From JBQCHF01 sp051953655 (lineage in GTDB: Bacteria > Actinomycetota > Actinomycetes > Motilibacterales > Motilibacteraceae), in assembly GCA_051953655.1 (NCBI GenBank), contig JBQCIO010000363.1:1-32737 (forward strand): a stretch of DNA of 32,737 nucleotides, given 5' to 3'. The notes below the pieces were generated by a model. That model was not told the origin of the DNA, did no database searches, and saw only the letters and a program-made list of their open reading frames with translations. Made by a program: the position numbers and the translations under genes. Numbering within the stretch: the stretch's first letter is position 1; every line of letters begins with the position of its first letter. This document shows positions 16,068 through 24,097 of this stretch, one piece after another.

Positions 16068-17570
16068 CTACCCGGTCGTCCGGGAGCGGCTCCCGCGCAG
16101 GTCCACCGCGGGCTCCTCCCGCTCGGCCAGCCGGGCGTGCCGGCGGCCGTAGGCGGCGTAGACGACCAGCCCGACGACCAGCCAGACCACGAACCGGATC
16201 CACGTGTCCAGGCTCAGGTTGAGCATGAGGTAGAGGCAGGCCACGGCCGACAGGACCGGGATGACCGGCGAGAGCGGGACCCGGAACGGCCGGCGCAGCT
16301 CGGGCCGGGTGCGCCGCAGGATCGGCACCGCCACCGAGACCAGCACGAAGGCGAACAGCGTGCCGATGCTCACCAGGTTGGCCAGCGTGGCCAGCGGCAC
16401 GAAGCCGGCCAGCACGGCCACGAGCACCGTCGTGATGATGGTGGTGACCCACGGCGTGCCGAAGCGCGGGTGCACGGCGCCGACGGCCGGGGGCAGCAGC
16501 CGGTCGCGGCCCATGGCGAAGCCGATGCGCCCCATGGCCACCAGGTCGACCAGGATGACCGAGGTGAGCCCGGCCACGGCGGCGATCGACACCAGGTTCG
16601 CCGCCCAGTGCGCGCCGACCGCGTCGAAGGCCGAGGCGATCGGCGCGCCGCGGTCGATCTGCCGGTAGTCGACCATCCCGACCACGACGAACGAGACCAG
16701 CGCGTAGAGCAGCGTGGAGATGCCCAGGGTGCCCAGCAGGCCCAACGGCAGGTCGCGGGCCGGCCGGCGGGTTTCCTCCCCCAGGTTCGCCACCGCCTCG
16801 AAGCCCGTGTAGGCGAAGAACACGACCGCCGCCGCGGTGAGGATGCCGGCCACCCCGAACGCCGACGGCGAGATGCCGGCCACCGCCTGGATCAGCGGCT
16901 GCGCGCCACCGGACGCGGCCTCGGACTGCTTCGGCGCGGGCACGAACGGGGTGAGGTTGCTGCCCCGGACGAAGAACAGCCCGGCGATCACGACGAACAC
17001 GCAGATCGCCACCTTGACCAGCACCAGCAGGTTGGTGACCCGCGAGGACTGCCGGATCCCCACCGTGGCCACGACGCCGAGCACCAGCACGATGGCGATG
17101 GCCCCGACGTTGACCACGCTGCCCTCCTCGCCGAACCAGCGGCTGGGCAGGCCGAACAGGTTGGCCAGGTAGCCGGACCAGCCGCGGGCCACGACCGAGG
17201 CGCCGAGGGCGAACTCCAGCACGAGGTCCCAGCCGATGATCCACGCGACCGGCTCGCCCAGGGTCGCGTAGGCGTAGGTGTAGGCGCTGCCGGCCGTCGG
17301 CACGCTGGAGGCGAGCTCGGCGTAGCAGAGCGCGGCCAGCAGGCTGACCGCCCCGGCGACCAGGAACGAGACGATGACCGCCGGGCCGGCATGGTCGCGG
17401 GCCTCGATGCCGGTGAGGGTGAAGATGCCGGTGCCGATGACGATCCCGATGCCGAACCCCATGAGGTCCACCGGGCCGAGCCGCTTGCGCAGCCGCGGGG
17501 TGCCCTCCGGCCCCTCGTCCGCCGCCTGGGCGACGACGTCCTCGATCGGCTTGGTGCGCAGGAAGGCCAT
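16068..17570 (-). CDS. APC-family amino acid permease
   Basis: A 500-residue cytoplasmic-membrane transporter of the amino acid-polyamine-cation superfamily, closest in pattern to the cationic amino acid transporter (YhdG/CAT) group. It has about 12-14 TM segments. The TM1 substrate loop GIGIVIGTGIFTLTG (residues 40-54) is intact, as are AALCYAELASSVPTAGSAYTYAY and the FFAYTGFEAVANLGEETRRPARDLPLG block. The N-terminus MAFLRTKPIED is characteristic, so ATG 17570 is used although the frame is open to 17648; only a weak GGGGGA lies upstream. It precedes the YbaK-like gene. The amino acid carried cannot be told. Confidence 0.9.
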   Translation of the reverse strand: MAFLRTKPIEDVVAQAADEGPEGTPRLRKRLGPVDLMGFGIGIVIGTGIFTLTGIEARDHAGPAVIVSFLVAGAVSLLAALCYAELASSVPTAGSAYTYAYATLGEPVAWIIGWDLVLEFALGASVVARGWSGYLANLFGLPSRWFGEEGSVVNVGAIAIVLVLGVVATVGIRQSSRVTNLLVLVKVAICVFVVIAGLFFVRGSNLTPFVPAPKQSEAASGGAQPLIQAVAGISPSAFGVAGILTAAAVVFFAYTGFEAVANLGEETRRPARDLPLGLLGTLGISTLLYALVSFVVVGMVDYRQIDRGAPIASAFDAVGAHWAANLVSIAAVAGLTSVILVDLVAMGRIGFAMGRDRLLPPAVGAVHPRFGTPWVTTIITTVLVAVLAGFVPLATLANLVSIGTLFAFVLVSVAVPILRRTRPELRRPFRVPLSPVIPVLSAVACLYLMLNLSLDTWIRFVVWLVVGLVVYAAYGRRHARLAEREEPAVDLRGSRSRTTG

Positions 17571-17629
17571 GGCCGCCGGGATTCCCCCAGGCCGTGCAGC
17601 CCAACCCCTGCGCCCACAGATCAGCGCCG

Positions 17630-17648
17630 GTGACGCCACGCACGTCAC
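17630..17648. promoter_or_regulatory. Inverted repeat upstream of permease
   Basis: GTGACG and CGTCAC form 6-bp arms with a 7-nt spacer, 60-78 bp upstream of the permease start and touching the adjacent terminator hairpin. It could be an operator for the permease; no regulator is adjacent. Confidence 0.3.
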
Positions 17649-17691
17649 GGGCCCTGCCGCTCCCCGGGACGGGGAAGCGGCAGGGCCCGTG
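17646..17691 (-). terminator. Strong hairpin after MFS exporter
   Basis: About 20 bp on each side pair (CACGGGCCCTGCCGCT with AGCGGCAGGGCCCGTG, then CCCCG/CGGGG with one bulge), leaving a very small loop. It starts 20 bp after the stop of the minus-strand exporter gene. It lacks a T tract, as many actinobacterial terminators do. Confidence 0.75.
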
Positions 17692-17711
17692 TCGTCGTGC
17701 GCGGGCGGCCG

Positions 17712-19496
17712 CTAGCGGCGGTCCAGCACCTCCGCCGGAAGGGTGCCCGGCTCGGCCACCGCGGCGTCGCGCGCCCCGGCCTGGGCCTGCTCGGCCGCGC
17801 TGTCCGCGTCCTGCTGAGCGGCGGCCCGCTCGTCGCGCGCGGCGTCGACGCCGGCCCGGGTGCGCAGCGGCAGCTCGGGCAGGAAGAGCAGGATGACGAA
17901 GCCGATGGCCAGGACCGCGGCACCGATGAGGAACACCAGGTCCATCGAGTCCGCGAAGCCGACCCGGAAGGGCAGCGCCAGGCGCGGGTCGAGCTTCTCC
18001 AGGAACGAGGTGTCGTTCAGGTTCGCCCCGCCGGCCAGCGCCTGACCGCTCTTGACCGCCTGCACGATCGGCGCGTTGGCCGGGTCGGAGGCCACGGCCG
18101 GGTCGTTGAGCGCCTGCTGGAAGGCCGGCGTGGGGGCGATCGACGCGAACGCCGACTTGATGTTGCCGGAGACCGTGGAGAAGAGGATCGACAGGAACAC
18201 CGCGGTGCCCAGCGAGCCGCCCATCTGCCGGAAGAACGTGGCGGACGACGTCGCCACGCCGATGTCCTGCGGCGGCATGGCGTTCTGCACCGCGAGGGTG
18301 ATCGGCTGCATCACGTTGCCCAGGCCCAGCCCGAAGACCGCCATGTACACGCCGGTCTGCCAGAACGGGGTGTCATAGTGCACCTGGTTCAGCAGCACCA
18401 TGCCGCCGACCAGGAGCAGGCTGCCGATGATCGGGAAGATCTTGTAGCGCCCGGTCTTGCTGATGAGCTGCCCGGAGATGATCGAGCCGACCATGATGCC
18501 GGCGGTGAGCGGCAGCAGCATGAGGCCGGACTCGGTCGGGTTCAGGCCGCGCACGATCTGCAGGTAGAGCGGCAGCGCCGCCAGACCGCCGAACATGCCC
18601 ATGCCGACGACGAGGCCGATGACCGACGTCATGGAGAAGGTGCGGTTCTTGAAGAAGCGCAGCGGGATGAGCGCCTCGTCGCCGATGCGGCTCTCGAACC
18701 AGACGAACGCGGCCAGCCCCGCCAGTCCGACGACGTAGCAGACGATGGCCTTGGCCGAGCCCCAGCCCCACTCGTGACCCTGCTCGGCGAGCAGCAGGAA
18801 CGGCACGACGCCGATGCTCATGGCCGCGGCGCCGGCCCAGTCGATGCGGTGGTCGCGGCGGTGGTGCGGGATGTGCAGGGTCTGGACGACCACGAACAGG
18901 GCCACCAGGCCGATCGGCACGTTGACCAGGAAGACCCAGCGCCAGCCGGTGATGCCCAGGATGCTGCTGGCCCCGGCGAAGAAGCCGCCGATCACCGGGC
19001 CGAGCACGCTCGAGGTGCCGAACACGGCCAGGAAGTAGCCCTGGTACTTGGCGCGCTCACGCGGGGAGACGATGTCGCCGATGATCGCCAGGGCGAGGGT
19101 GAACAGGCCGCCTGCGCCGAGGCCCTGGAAGGCCCGGAAGACCGCCAGCATGTACATCGAGGTCGAGAACGAGCACAGCGCCGAGCCGACGATGAAGATC
19201 GAGATGGCGCCGAGGAAGAACGGCTTGCGGCCGTAGATGTCGCTGAGCTTGCCGTAGAGCGGCGTGCTGATCGTGGAGGTGATCAGGTAGGCGGTGGTCA
19301 CCCACGCCTGCACCGACAGGCCGTGCAGGTCGTCGCCGATGGTGCGGATGGCGCTGGCGACGATGGTCTGGTCCAGAGCCGCCAGGAACATGCCCATCAT
19401 GAGCCCGGACAGGATCGTGACGATCTGCCGGTGGCTCAGGCTGGGCGCGCCCGGCGCTGCCGGCCCACTGCCGACGGCGGTACTGCTGCTGCTCAC
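17712..19496 (-). CDS. DHA2-family (EmrB/QacA-type) MFS drug exporter
   Basis: A 594-residue, 14-TM proton-coupled multidrug exporter. The DHA2 signature LDQTIVASA is at residues 41-49 and motif A GKLSDIYGRK at 82-91; the antiporter motif C region reads VFGTSSVLGPVIGGFF. A 70-residue extracytoplasmic loop precedes the last TM segment, and a charged Ala/Asp-rich tail of ~60 residues ends the protein. Its GTG start overlaps the stop of the upstream MarR gene in the 4-nt string GTGA (19496-19493), so the two are translationally coupled. The regulator very likely controls this pump. Substrate unknown. Confidence 0.93.
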   Translation of the reverse strand: MSSSSTAVGSGPAAPGAPSLSHRQIVTILSGLMMGMFLAALDQTIVASAIRTIGDDLHGLSVQAWVTTAYLITSTISTPLYGKLSDIYGRKPFFLGAISIFIVGSALCSFSTSMYMLAVFRAFQGLGAGGLFTLALAIIGDIVSPRERAKYQGYFLAVFGTSSVLGPVIGGFFAGASSILGITGWRWVFLVNVPIGLVALFVVVQTLHIPHHRRDHRIDWAGAAAMSIGVVPFLLLAEQGHEWGWGSAKAIVCYVVGLAGLAAFVWFESRIGDEALIPLRFFKNRTFSMTSVIGLVVGMGMFGGLAALPLYLQIVRGLNPTESGLMLLPLTAGIMVGSIISGQLISKTGRYKIFPIIGSLLLVGGMVLLNQVHYDTPFWQTGVYMAVFGLGLGNVMQPITLAVQNAMPPQDIGVATSSATFFRQMGGSLGTAVFLSILFSTVSGNIKSAFASIAPTPAFQQALNDPAVASDPANAPIVQAVKSGQALAGGANLNDTSFLEKLDPRLALPFRVGFADSMDLVFLIGAAVLAIGFVILLFLPELPLRTRAGVDAARDERAAAQQDADSAAEQAQAGARDAAVAEPGTLPAEVLDRR

Positions 19497-20095
19497 TTCT
19501 TCTCCTCGTGGGCGTCCTGAGCGGTGCGAGTGGTCGTGCGCGGGGCGGCGGTGCGCGCGGGAGCCGCCTCGGCGAGCTTGTGCTGGGCCGTGATGTGCTC
19601 GGTCATCCCGTCGACCAGCCGGGCGAGCAGGCCGGCCAGGCGGTCGACGTCGGCGGGGTCCCAGTCGGCCACGACCTCGGCGAGCATCGCGTCGCGCTGG
19701 GTCCGGTTGCGCCGGACCGCCGCCAGCCCCTCCTCGGTGATGGCGAGGGTGCTGGCCCGGCCGTCGTCCGGATCGCGGCGCTTTTCCACCCAGCCCAGCT
19801 CGACCAGCGCGGCGACGTGCCGGCTGACCGTGGAGATGTCGGCGTGCACGCTCTCGGCCAGAGCCGAGACCCGCAGCTCACCGTGCTCCTCGAGCCGGAC
19901 CAGCAGCGGGAACAGCGTCCAGTCGACCTGCCCGGTGGCGGCCAGGTGCGCCTTCATCTTGTTGGTGAGCCGGAACAGGCCGGACATGCTGCGCCCCACG
20001 GCCGCGGCCCCGGCCACGGCCTCGGCGGCGCCGGCCGGCTGACCGGGCGTCCGGCTCGTCGCGGCCCTGTGCGGGCGCGCGTCGGTGGCGGTCAT
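19493..20095 (-). CDS. MarR-family transcriptional regulator
   Basis: A 200-residue regulator with the MarR winged-helix fold at about residues 55-165. Visible parts are LRVSALAESVHADISTVSRHVAALVELGWVEKRRDPDDGRASTLAITEEG, covering the recognition helix and the wing with the conserved D-DGR. The C-terminal helix for dimerisation follows. The N-terminal ~35 residues and the Arg/Thr-rich tail are low-complexity. ATG 20095 is chosen for the GAGGAG eight bases upstream; the frame is open to 20215. It is first in an operon with the DHA2 exporter, and an inverted repeat about 95-110 bp upstream is a good operator candidate for autorepression. Effector unknown. Confidence 0.92.
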   Translation of the reverse strand: MTATDARPHRAATSRTPGQPAGAAEAVAGAAAVGRSMSGLFRLTNKMKAHLAATGQVDWTLFPLLVRLEEHGELRVSALAESVHADISTVSRHVAALVELGWVEKRRDPDDGRASTLAITEEGLAAVRRNRTQRDAMLAEVVADWDPADVDRLAGLLARLVDGMTEHITAQHKLAEAAPARTAAPRTTTRTAQDAHEEKK

Positions 20096-20189
20096 GGAGC
20101 AGGCTCCTCGGGAGCAGAGGGGGTGCGGACGGGCGGGAAGCGGGCGGCGCTCACGACGACGGTGTCGGAGATCCTCATCGGCCACTACT

Positions 20190-20204
20190 TGCTTGCCGCA
20201 AGCA
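20190..20204. promoter_or_regulatory. Candidate MarR operator
   Basis: TGCTTG-CCG-CAAGCA is a perfect 6-bp inverted repeat with a 3-bp spacer, the size and TTGC/GCAA character of many MarR sites. It lies in an AT-richer patch upstream of the MarR gene. A second repeat, CCGAT-N6-ATCGG, lies at 20219-20234. Confidence 0.55.
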
Positions 20205-20218
20205 TCCACCCCCAACTC

Positions 20219-20234
20219 CCGATCGGCAAATCGG
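20219..20234. promoter_or_regulatory. Second inverted repeat upstream of MarR gene
   Basis: CCGAT and ATCGG flank CGGCAA. It sits 15 bp beyond the first repeat inside a locally AT-rich stretch, so it may be part of the promoter or a second operator half. Confidence 0.3.
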
Positions 20235-20290
20235 TATTCCCCCCGGCACGGGGAGTGGCCGGAGGGGGGCGGGAGCGGATCGAGGAGGGT

Positions 20291-20974
20291 TCAGGCGAGC
20301 CGGCGGTGGACGCTCACCGCGTAGCCGGGGGCCCCGGCCGCACCGGTCCGACCGGTGGAAGGGTCGGCCGCCGCGCCGGGGAACGGGGCGCCGTCCCAGC
20401 CGGCGTGGCGCTGCCCGAGCCGCAGCCCGGCCCGGGCGCACCAGTCGTCGTAGTCGGGCAGCCGCACCGGCGGCACCCCGGTGGGAAGGTGCTCGGCATC
20501 CAGGCCGAACCCGGCCACCAGCAGCCCACCGGGGCGCAGGTGACGGGCCAGCGCGGCCACCACCTCGGCCTCGGCGCCGGGGGCGACGAGCGGCACGACG
20601 TTGCCCGCGGCCACGACGAGGTCGAACGCGGGCGACCCCTCGTCGACCAGGGAGAGCTCGCCGAGGTCGGCGTGCACCCAGGGCAGGTGCGGGGCGGCGG
20701 ACCGCGCCTGCGCGAGCATCGCCGCGTCGAGGTCCGCACCGACGACGTCGTAGCCGAGCTCGGCCAGCCGGATGGCGACCCGTCCGGTCCCGCAGCCGGC
20801 GTCGAGCAACCGCGCGCCGACGGGAACCAGCGCGGACACGTAGCGGGCCTCGCCGTGCACGTCCGCCCCGGAGGCGGCGAGCTCGGCGAAGCGGGCGGCG
20901 TAGCGGGCCGCCCGATCCTGCTCGCTCTCGCCGCTGTCAGGACCGGCGAGCGCGTCCCACCGGCTGGCGCTCAT
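20291..20974 (-). CDS. Class I SAM-dependent methyltransferase
   Basis: A 227-residue protein with a Rossmann-type methyltransferase domain. The SAM motif I is LLDAGCGTGR (residues 56-65), the acidic end of strand 2 is D81 in VVGADLDAAML, and motif II is FDLVVAAGNVVPL. The C-terminal part reads LPDYDDWCARAGLRLGQRHAGWDGAPF, typical of actinobacterial small-molecule methyltransferases of unknown target. The ATG overlaps the stop of the upstream MFS gene as ATGA (20974-20971), so it is translated together with that exporter. A link between methylation and export of one compound is an inference from this coupling only. Confidence 0.88.
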   Translation of the reverse strand: MSASRWDALAGPDSGESEQDRAARYAARFAELAASGADVHGEARYVSALVPVGARLLDAGCGTGRVAIRLAELGYDVVGADLDAAMLAQARSAAPHLPWVHADLGELSLVDEGSPAFDLVVAAGNVVPLVAPGAEAEVVAALARHLRPGGLLVAGFGLDAEHLPTGVPPVRLPDYDDWCARAGLRLGQRHAGWDGAPFPGAAADPSTGRTGAAGAPGYAVSVHRRLA

Positions 20975-22497
20975 GCTGGCTGCCCGGCGGCCTGCGCCTC
21001 GCGGTGGTCCTGGCGGCGCTGCCCGACGACGTCGACGACGGCGAGCACGGTGGCCACCAGCACGCCGGCGGTGCACAGCCGCAGCGCCGTGCTCGTGGCG
21101 CTCCCCCAGTCCCCGCGGGTGGCGGAGAGCCGGGCGAAGAACACCGACCCGACCGCGGCGATGCCGACCGCCGAGCCCACGCGCTGAGCGGTCTGCAGCA
21201 CGCCGCCGGCGCTGCCGGCCATCCGCACCGGCACCTCGGACAGCGTCAGGGTGATGTTGGGGCTGATGACCGCGCCCGAGCCGACGCCGGCCACGAGCAG
21301 CGGAAGCACGGTCCACCAGCCGACGCTGCGCCCGTCCACCAGGGCGATCGCGACGTCGGTGAGCACCAGCCCCACGGCCACCATGACCAGCCCGCCGGCG
21401 ACGAGCGGCCGGCCGAGCCGGGTCGCCACCCGGCCGGCCAGTGCGGAGGCCACGGCGCTGCCCAGCGCGAACGGCGTGACCGCGAGGCCGGCCTCCCACG
21501 CGGAATAGCTGCGACCGGACTGCAGGAACAGGGCCAGCACGAAGAAGATCGCGGTGAAGCCGGCGAAGTAGACCAGGGCGATGCCGGAGCCCGCGGTGTA
21601 GGAGCGCTCGGCGAACAGCCGGAGGTCGACCATCGGGGTCCTGCCGCGCCTGGCGTAGGCACGCTCCCAGATCGCGAACGCGGCCAGCAGCACGACCGCG
21701 AGCGGCACGAGGAGCCACTTGGCCGAGCCCTTCCAGGTCTGCTCCTCCACCAGCGGCAGCAGCAGCGCGAGCACGCCGACGCCGAGCAGCACGACGCCGA
21801 CCGGGTCGAGGCTCTGGTGGCGCGAGGGGTCACCGCCCCGCGGGAGCAGCCGGCGGGCCAGGACCACGGCCACGACGCCCACCGGCACGTTCACGAAGAA
21901 CACGGCGCGCCAGCCGTCGGTGGTGCCGAACGCGGCGATCAGCGCGCCGCCGGCCAGCGGCCCGACCGCGGTGGACAGGCCGATGGTGGCACCCAGGATG
22001 CCGAACGCCTTGCCGCGCTCGGCACCCCGGAACAGCTCCTGGATGAAGCCGGAGTTCTGCGGGTTGATCAGGCCGCCGCCCACGCCCTGGGCCAGCCGGG
22101 CGATCGCGAGCATGAGCGGCCCGGTGGCCAGCCCGCAGGCCGCGCTGGCCAGGGTGAACAGCGCGACGCCCACGATGAACACGGTGCGCCGCCCGCGCGC
22201 GTCGCCGAGCCGGCCGGCCGGGACGAGCACCAGCCCGAAGGCCAGCGCGTAGCCGGACACCACCCACTGCAGGTCGCTCGCCGAGGCGTGCAGCCCGTCG
22301 CGGATCGACGGCAGCGCGACGTTGACGATGCTGACGTCGAGCAGGGACATGAAGCCTGCGACCAGGCAGACGCTGAGCGCCTTCCAGCGCCGGGGGTCGG
22401 GCCGGTAGTCGTCCTCGCCGGGCCGGCCGGCGGGCCGGCCCGCCTGGTCGCCGCCGCGGGCCTGCTGATTCGTCGCGGTGTCCTCCTGCGTCACCAC
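20971..22497 (-). CDS. DHA2-family MFS transporter
   Basis: A 508-residue, 14-TM MFS exporter distinct from the one at 17.7 kb. Motif D1 LDVSIVNVALP is at residues 53-63, motif A GRLGDARGRR at 95-104, and motif C LGATIGLSTAVGPLAGGAL follows. The ~35-residue N-terminus is hydrophilic. It starts at GTG 22497 or the next codon, also GTG (22494); no strong ribosome site is visible. It is followed by the methyltransferase with a 4-nt overlap. Substrate unknown; the DHA2 family covers drugs, dyes and antibiotics. Confidence 0.92.
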   Translation of the reverse strand: MVTQEDTATNQQARGGDQAGRPAGRPGEDDYRPDPRRWKALSVCLVAGFMSLLDVSIVNVALPSIRDGLHASASDLQWVVSGYALAFGLVLVPAGRLGDARGRRTVFIVGVALFTLASAACGLATGPLMLAIARLAQGVGGGLINPQNSGFIQELFRGAERGKAFGILGATIGLSTAVGPLAGGALIAAFGTTDGWRAVFFVNVPVGVVAVVLARRLLPRGGDPSRHQSLDPVGVVLLGVGVLALLLPLVEEQTWKGSAKWLLVPLAVVLLAAFAIWERAYARRGRTPMVDLRLFAERSYTAGSGIALVYFAGFTAIFFVLALFLQSGRSYSAWEAGLAVTPFALGSAVASALAGRVATRLGRPLVAGGLVMVAVGLVLTDVAIALVDGRSVGWWTVLPLLVAGVGSGAVISPNITLTLSEVPVRMAGSAGGVLQTAQRVGSAVGIAAVGSVFFARLSATRGDWGSATSTALRLCTAGVLVATVLAVVDVVGQRRQDHREAQAAGQPA

Positions 22498-22547
22498 GTC
22501 ATCGTGCCCGCGGACCTGACCGGGCGCACATGGAGGTGAGCGGGACC

Positions 22548-22584
22548 GAGCAGGACCGTCCGGATGATCGGGGTGGTCCTGCTC
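22548..22584 (-). terminator. Hairpin overlapping the NYN gene stop
   Basis: GAGCAGGACC and GGTCCTGCTC are perfect 10-bp arms with a 17-nt loop. The right arm covers the stop codon of the minus-strand NYN gene, and the whole lies between it and the MFS gene downstream. It probably separates the two units. Confidence 0.6.
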
Positions 22585-23146
22585 AGAGGTAGCGCGCCGG
22601 GTCGAACGACTCGAGCGGGATGACCCGGACCCGCGGCAGCGGGCTGGTGAAGGCCGCCACGTCGTCCTCGAGGTCGAGCAGGCGCAGGCCGAGCCCGGTC
22701 AGCTCGGTGAAGCGGCTGTTGACGAACTCGCGGAAGCCGAGCAGGCCGACGCGCCGCCCCTCCCCCACGAGCTTGGTCACCTGGGGCAGGAAGTCGCCGT
22801 CGTGGCTGACCAGCACGACGTCGCCGTCGCGCTCGGCGATGGCGTCCAGGGTGCGCTGGATACCGATGTCGACGACCTTCTCGTTGGCCGAGCCGGCCAG
22901 CGGGATCGGCCGGTAGTCCAGCGCGAGCAGGGCCTGCACGAACGACATCGGCATCGAGCCGGACGAGGCGTTGAGGAAGAACAGCGGGCGGACGGGCTGG
23001 TCCCACAGCTCGGCGACGAAGTCGCGGACCCGGTCCCAGCGCGGACGCTCCTCCGGGTTCGGCCGGCGGCCGAGCACGCTGACGCCGAGGGTGGCGTCGA
23101 TGTTCTCACCGTCGACGATGAGGTAGGTGACCGGTCCGTCCGTCAT
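22583..23146 (-). CDS. NYN-domain (PIN-like) protein
   Basis: A 187-residue protein of the NYN/LabA-like (DUF88) family with the PIN-like nuclease fold. The acidic residues expected for a metal site are present: D12 and N15 in IVDGEN, D93 in VVDIGI, and D116/D118 in VSHDGDFLP. These suggest an RNase, but no target is known. The family is often single-gene in Actinobacteria. Its ATG follows TAGGGT by six bases, which fits a leaderless promoter; AGGG in the same stretch could alternatively act as a weak ribosome site. A 10-bp hairpin overlaps its stop. Confidence 0.88.
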   Translation of the reverse strand: MTDGPVTYLIVDGENIDATLGVSVLGRRPNPEERPRWDRVRDFVAELWDQPVRPLFFLNASSGSMPMSFVQALLALDYRPIPLAGSANEKVVDIGIQRTLDAIAERDGDVVLVSHDGDFLPQVTKLVGEGRRVGLLGFREFVNSRFTELTGLGLRLLDLEDDVAAFTSPLPRVRVIPLESFDPARYL

Positions 23147-23152
23147 GCCCGA

Positions 23153-23158
23153 ACCCTA
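23153..23158 (-). promoter_or_regulatory. -10 element TAGGGT for NYN gene
   Basis: Minus-strand TAGGGT ends six bases before the ATG at 23146, so a transcript would start at or next to the A of ATG. It overlaps an AGGG that could be read as a weak Shine-Dalgarno, so the call is tentative. Confidence 0.45.
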
Positions 23159-23207
23159 GTGGGAGCGGGAGCCGCCCCGCGGAGGTGCGGGCCGGCCTGC
23201 CGTCGGG

Positions 23208-24002
23208 TCAGGACGGAGGGGCGAGCAGCGCCAGCACCGCGCCCTGCGGGTCCGCCGCGACGGTCCAGGTGCCCCAGGACGACGGCGTCGGACCCGCCAG
23301 CACCTGCCCGCCGAGCGCCTCAAGCCGCTCGGCCACCCCGTGCGCGCTGCGGACCGAGACGTAGAGCAGCCAGTAGGGCGGCGCCTCGGCCGGCACCCCC
23401 GGAGGGGTCAGCATGACCCCGGCCACCATCCGGTCGTGGGCGAGCAGGAGCCGGTAGGGCTGGGCCATGCCGATCTCCTCCTCGCGCACCCCCAGCTCGA
23501 ACACGTCCGCGTAGAAGGCCGCCGCCCGGGCGGGGTCGGGCGTGAGCAGCTCGGCCCAGGTCGGGGCACCGTGCACGTCGCGGACTCCCGCCCCGGGCAG
23601 GGCCCGCGGCTGCCACACCCCGAACGTCGCTCCCACCGGGTCGCGGGCCATCAGCATCCGGCCCTGCTGGGCACCCTCTGGCTGCCCGACGTCGAGCGGG
23701 CCGCCGAGCACGGCACCGTCGTGCTCGGCGATCCGCTTGCCGACGTCGTCCGCGTCGTCGGCGCAGAGGTACGTGGCCCAGTACGGGGGCGCGTCGGCAG
23801 GCGTCCCCGCCGAGGCCGGTTGCGGGGCGATGCCGGCGACCGGCGAGCCGTCGAGCAGGCACAGCCGGTAGCCGCCCAGCCCCGTGTGCTCGAACTCCCA
23901 GCCGAACAGCTCGCCGTAGAACTCCTCGGCCGCGTCGGGGACAGGCGTGGTGAGCTCGGACCAGCACGGGGCCCCGTGCGGGTAGCGGTAGACGTCGGAC
24001 AT
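23208..24002 (-). CDS. VOC-family (glyoxalase/dioxygenase-fold) protein, two modules
   Basis: A 264-residue protein with two tandem VOC modules, about residues 8-125 and 140-262. Each begins with a similar stretch: GAPCWSELTTPVPDAAEEFYGELFGWEF and GAPTWAELLTPDPARAAAFYADVFELGV. Each later has a PPYW segment (ADAPPYWATYL, AEAPPYWLLYV). This is a common actinobacterial arrangement, related by fold to glyoxalase I, bleomycin-binding proteins and extradiol dioxygenases. The Glu at the start of each module may bind metal. The true substrate is unknown. The ATG start is supported by a purine-rich GAGGGGGAGG immediately upstream. Confidence 0.88.
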   Translation of the reverse strand: MSDVYRYPHGAPCWSELTTPVPDAAEEFYGELFGWEFEHTGLGGYRLCLLDGSPVAGIAPQPASAGTPADAPPYWATYLCADDADDVGKRIAEHDGAVLGGPLDVGQPEGAQQGRMLMARDPVGATFGVWQPRALPGAGVRDVHGAPTWAELLTPDPARAAAFYADVFELGVREEEIGMAQPYRLLLAHDRMVAGVMLTPPGVPAEAPPYWLLYVSVRSAHGVAERLEALGGQVLAGPTPSSWGTWTVAADPQGAVLALLAPPS

Positions 24003-24097
24003 GCCTCCCCCTCGCGCGACCCTCGTCCCGGCGAACGGTCGCTCCGGGCGCCGCCGTACGCCGTCGCACCGACGATGCTCCGACGCGGGCGCTCGCG

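Noticed and set aside
15744..17633. A 629-codon + strand frame rich in His, Asp and Gln
   Set aside because: It is an antisense shadow of the permease and YbaK-like genes; similar shadows oppose both MFS genes (17697-19520, 21004-22539).
17712..22497. Two MFS genes considered as a tandem duplication
   Set aside because: The proteins differ in length, termini and signature sequences (LDQTIVASA versus LDVSIVNVA), so they are distinct DHA2 lineages and not a recent duplication.
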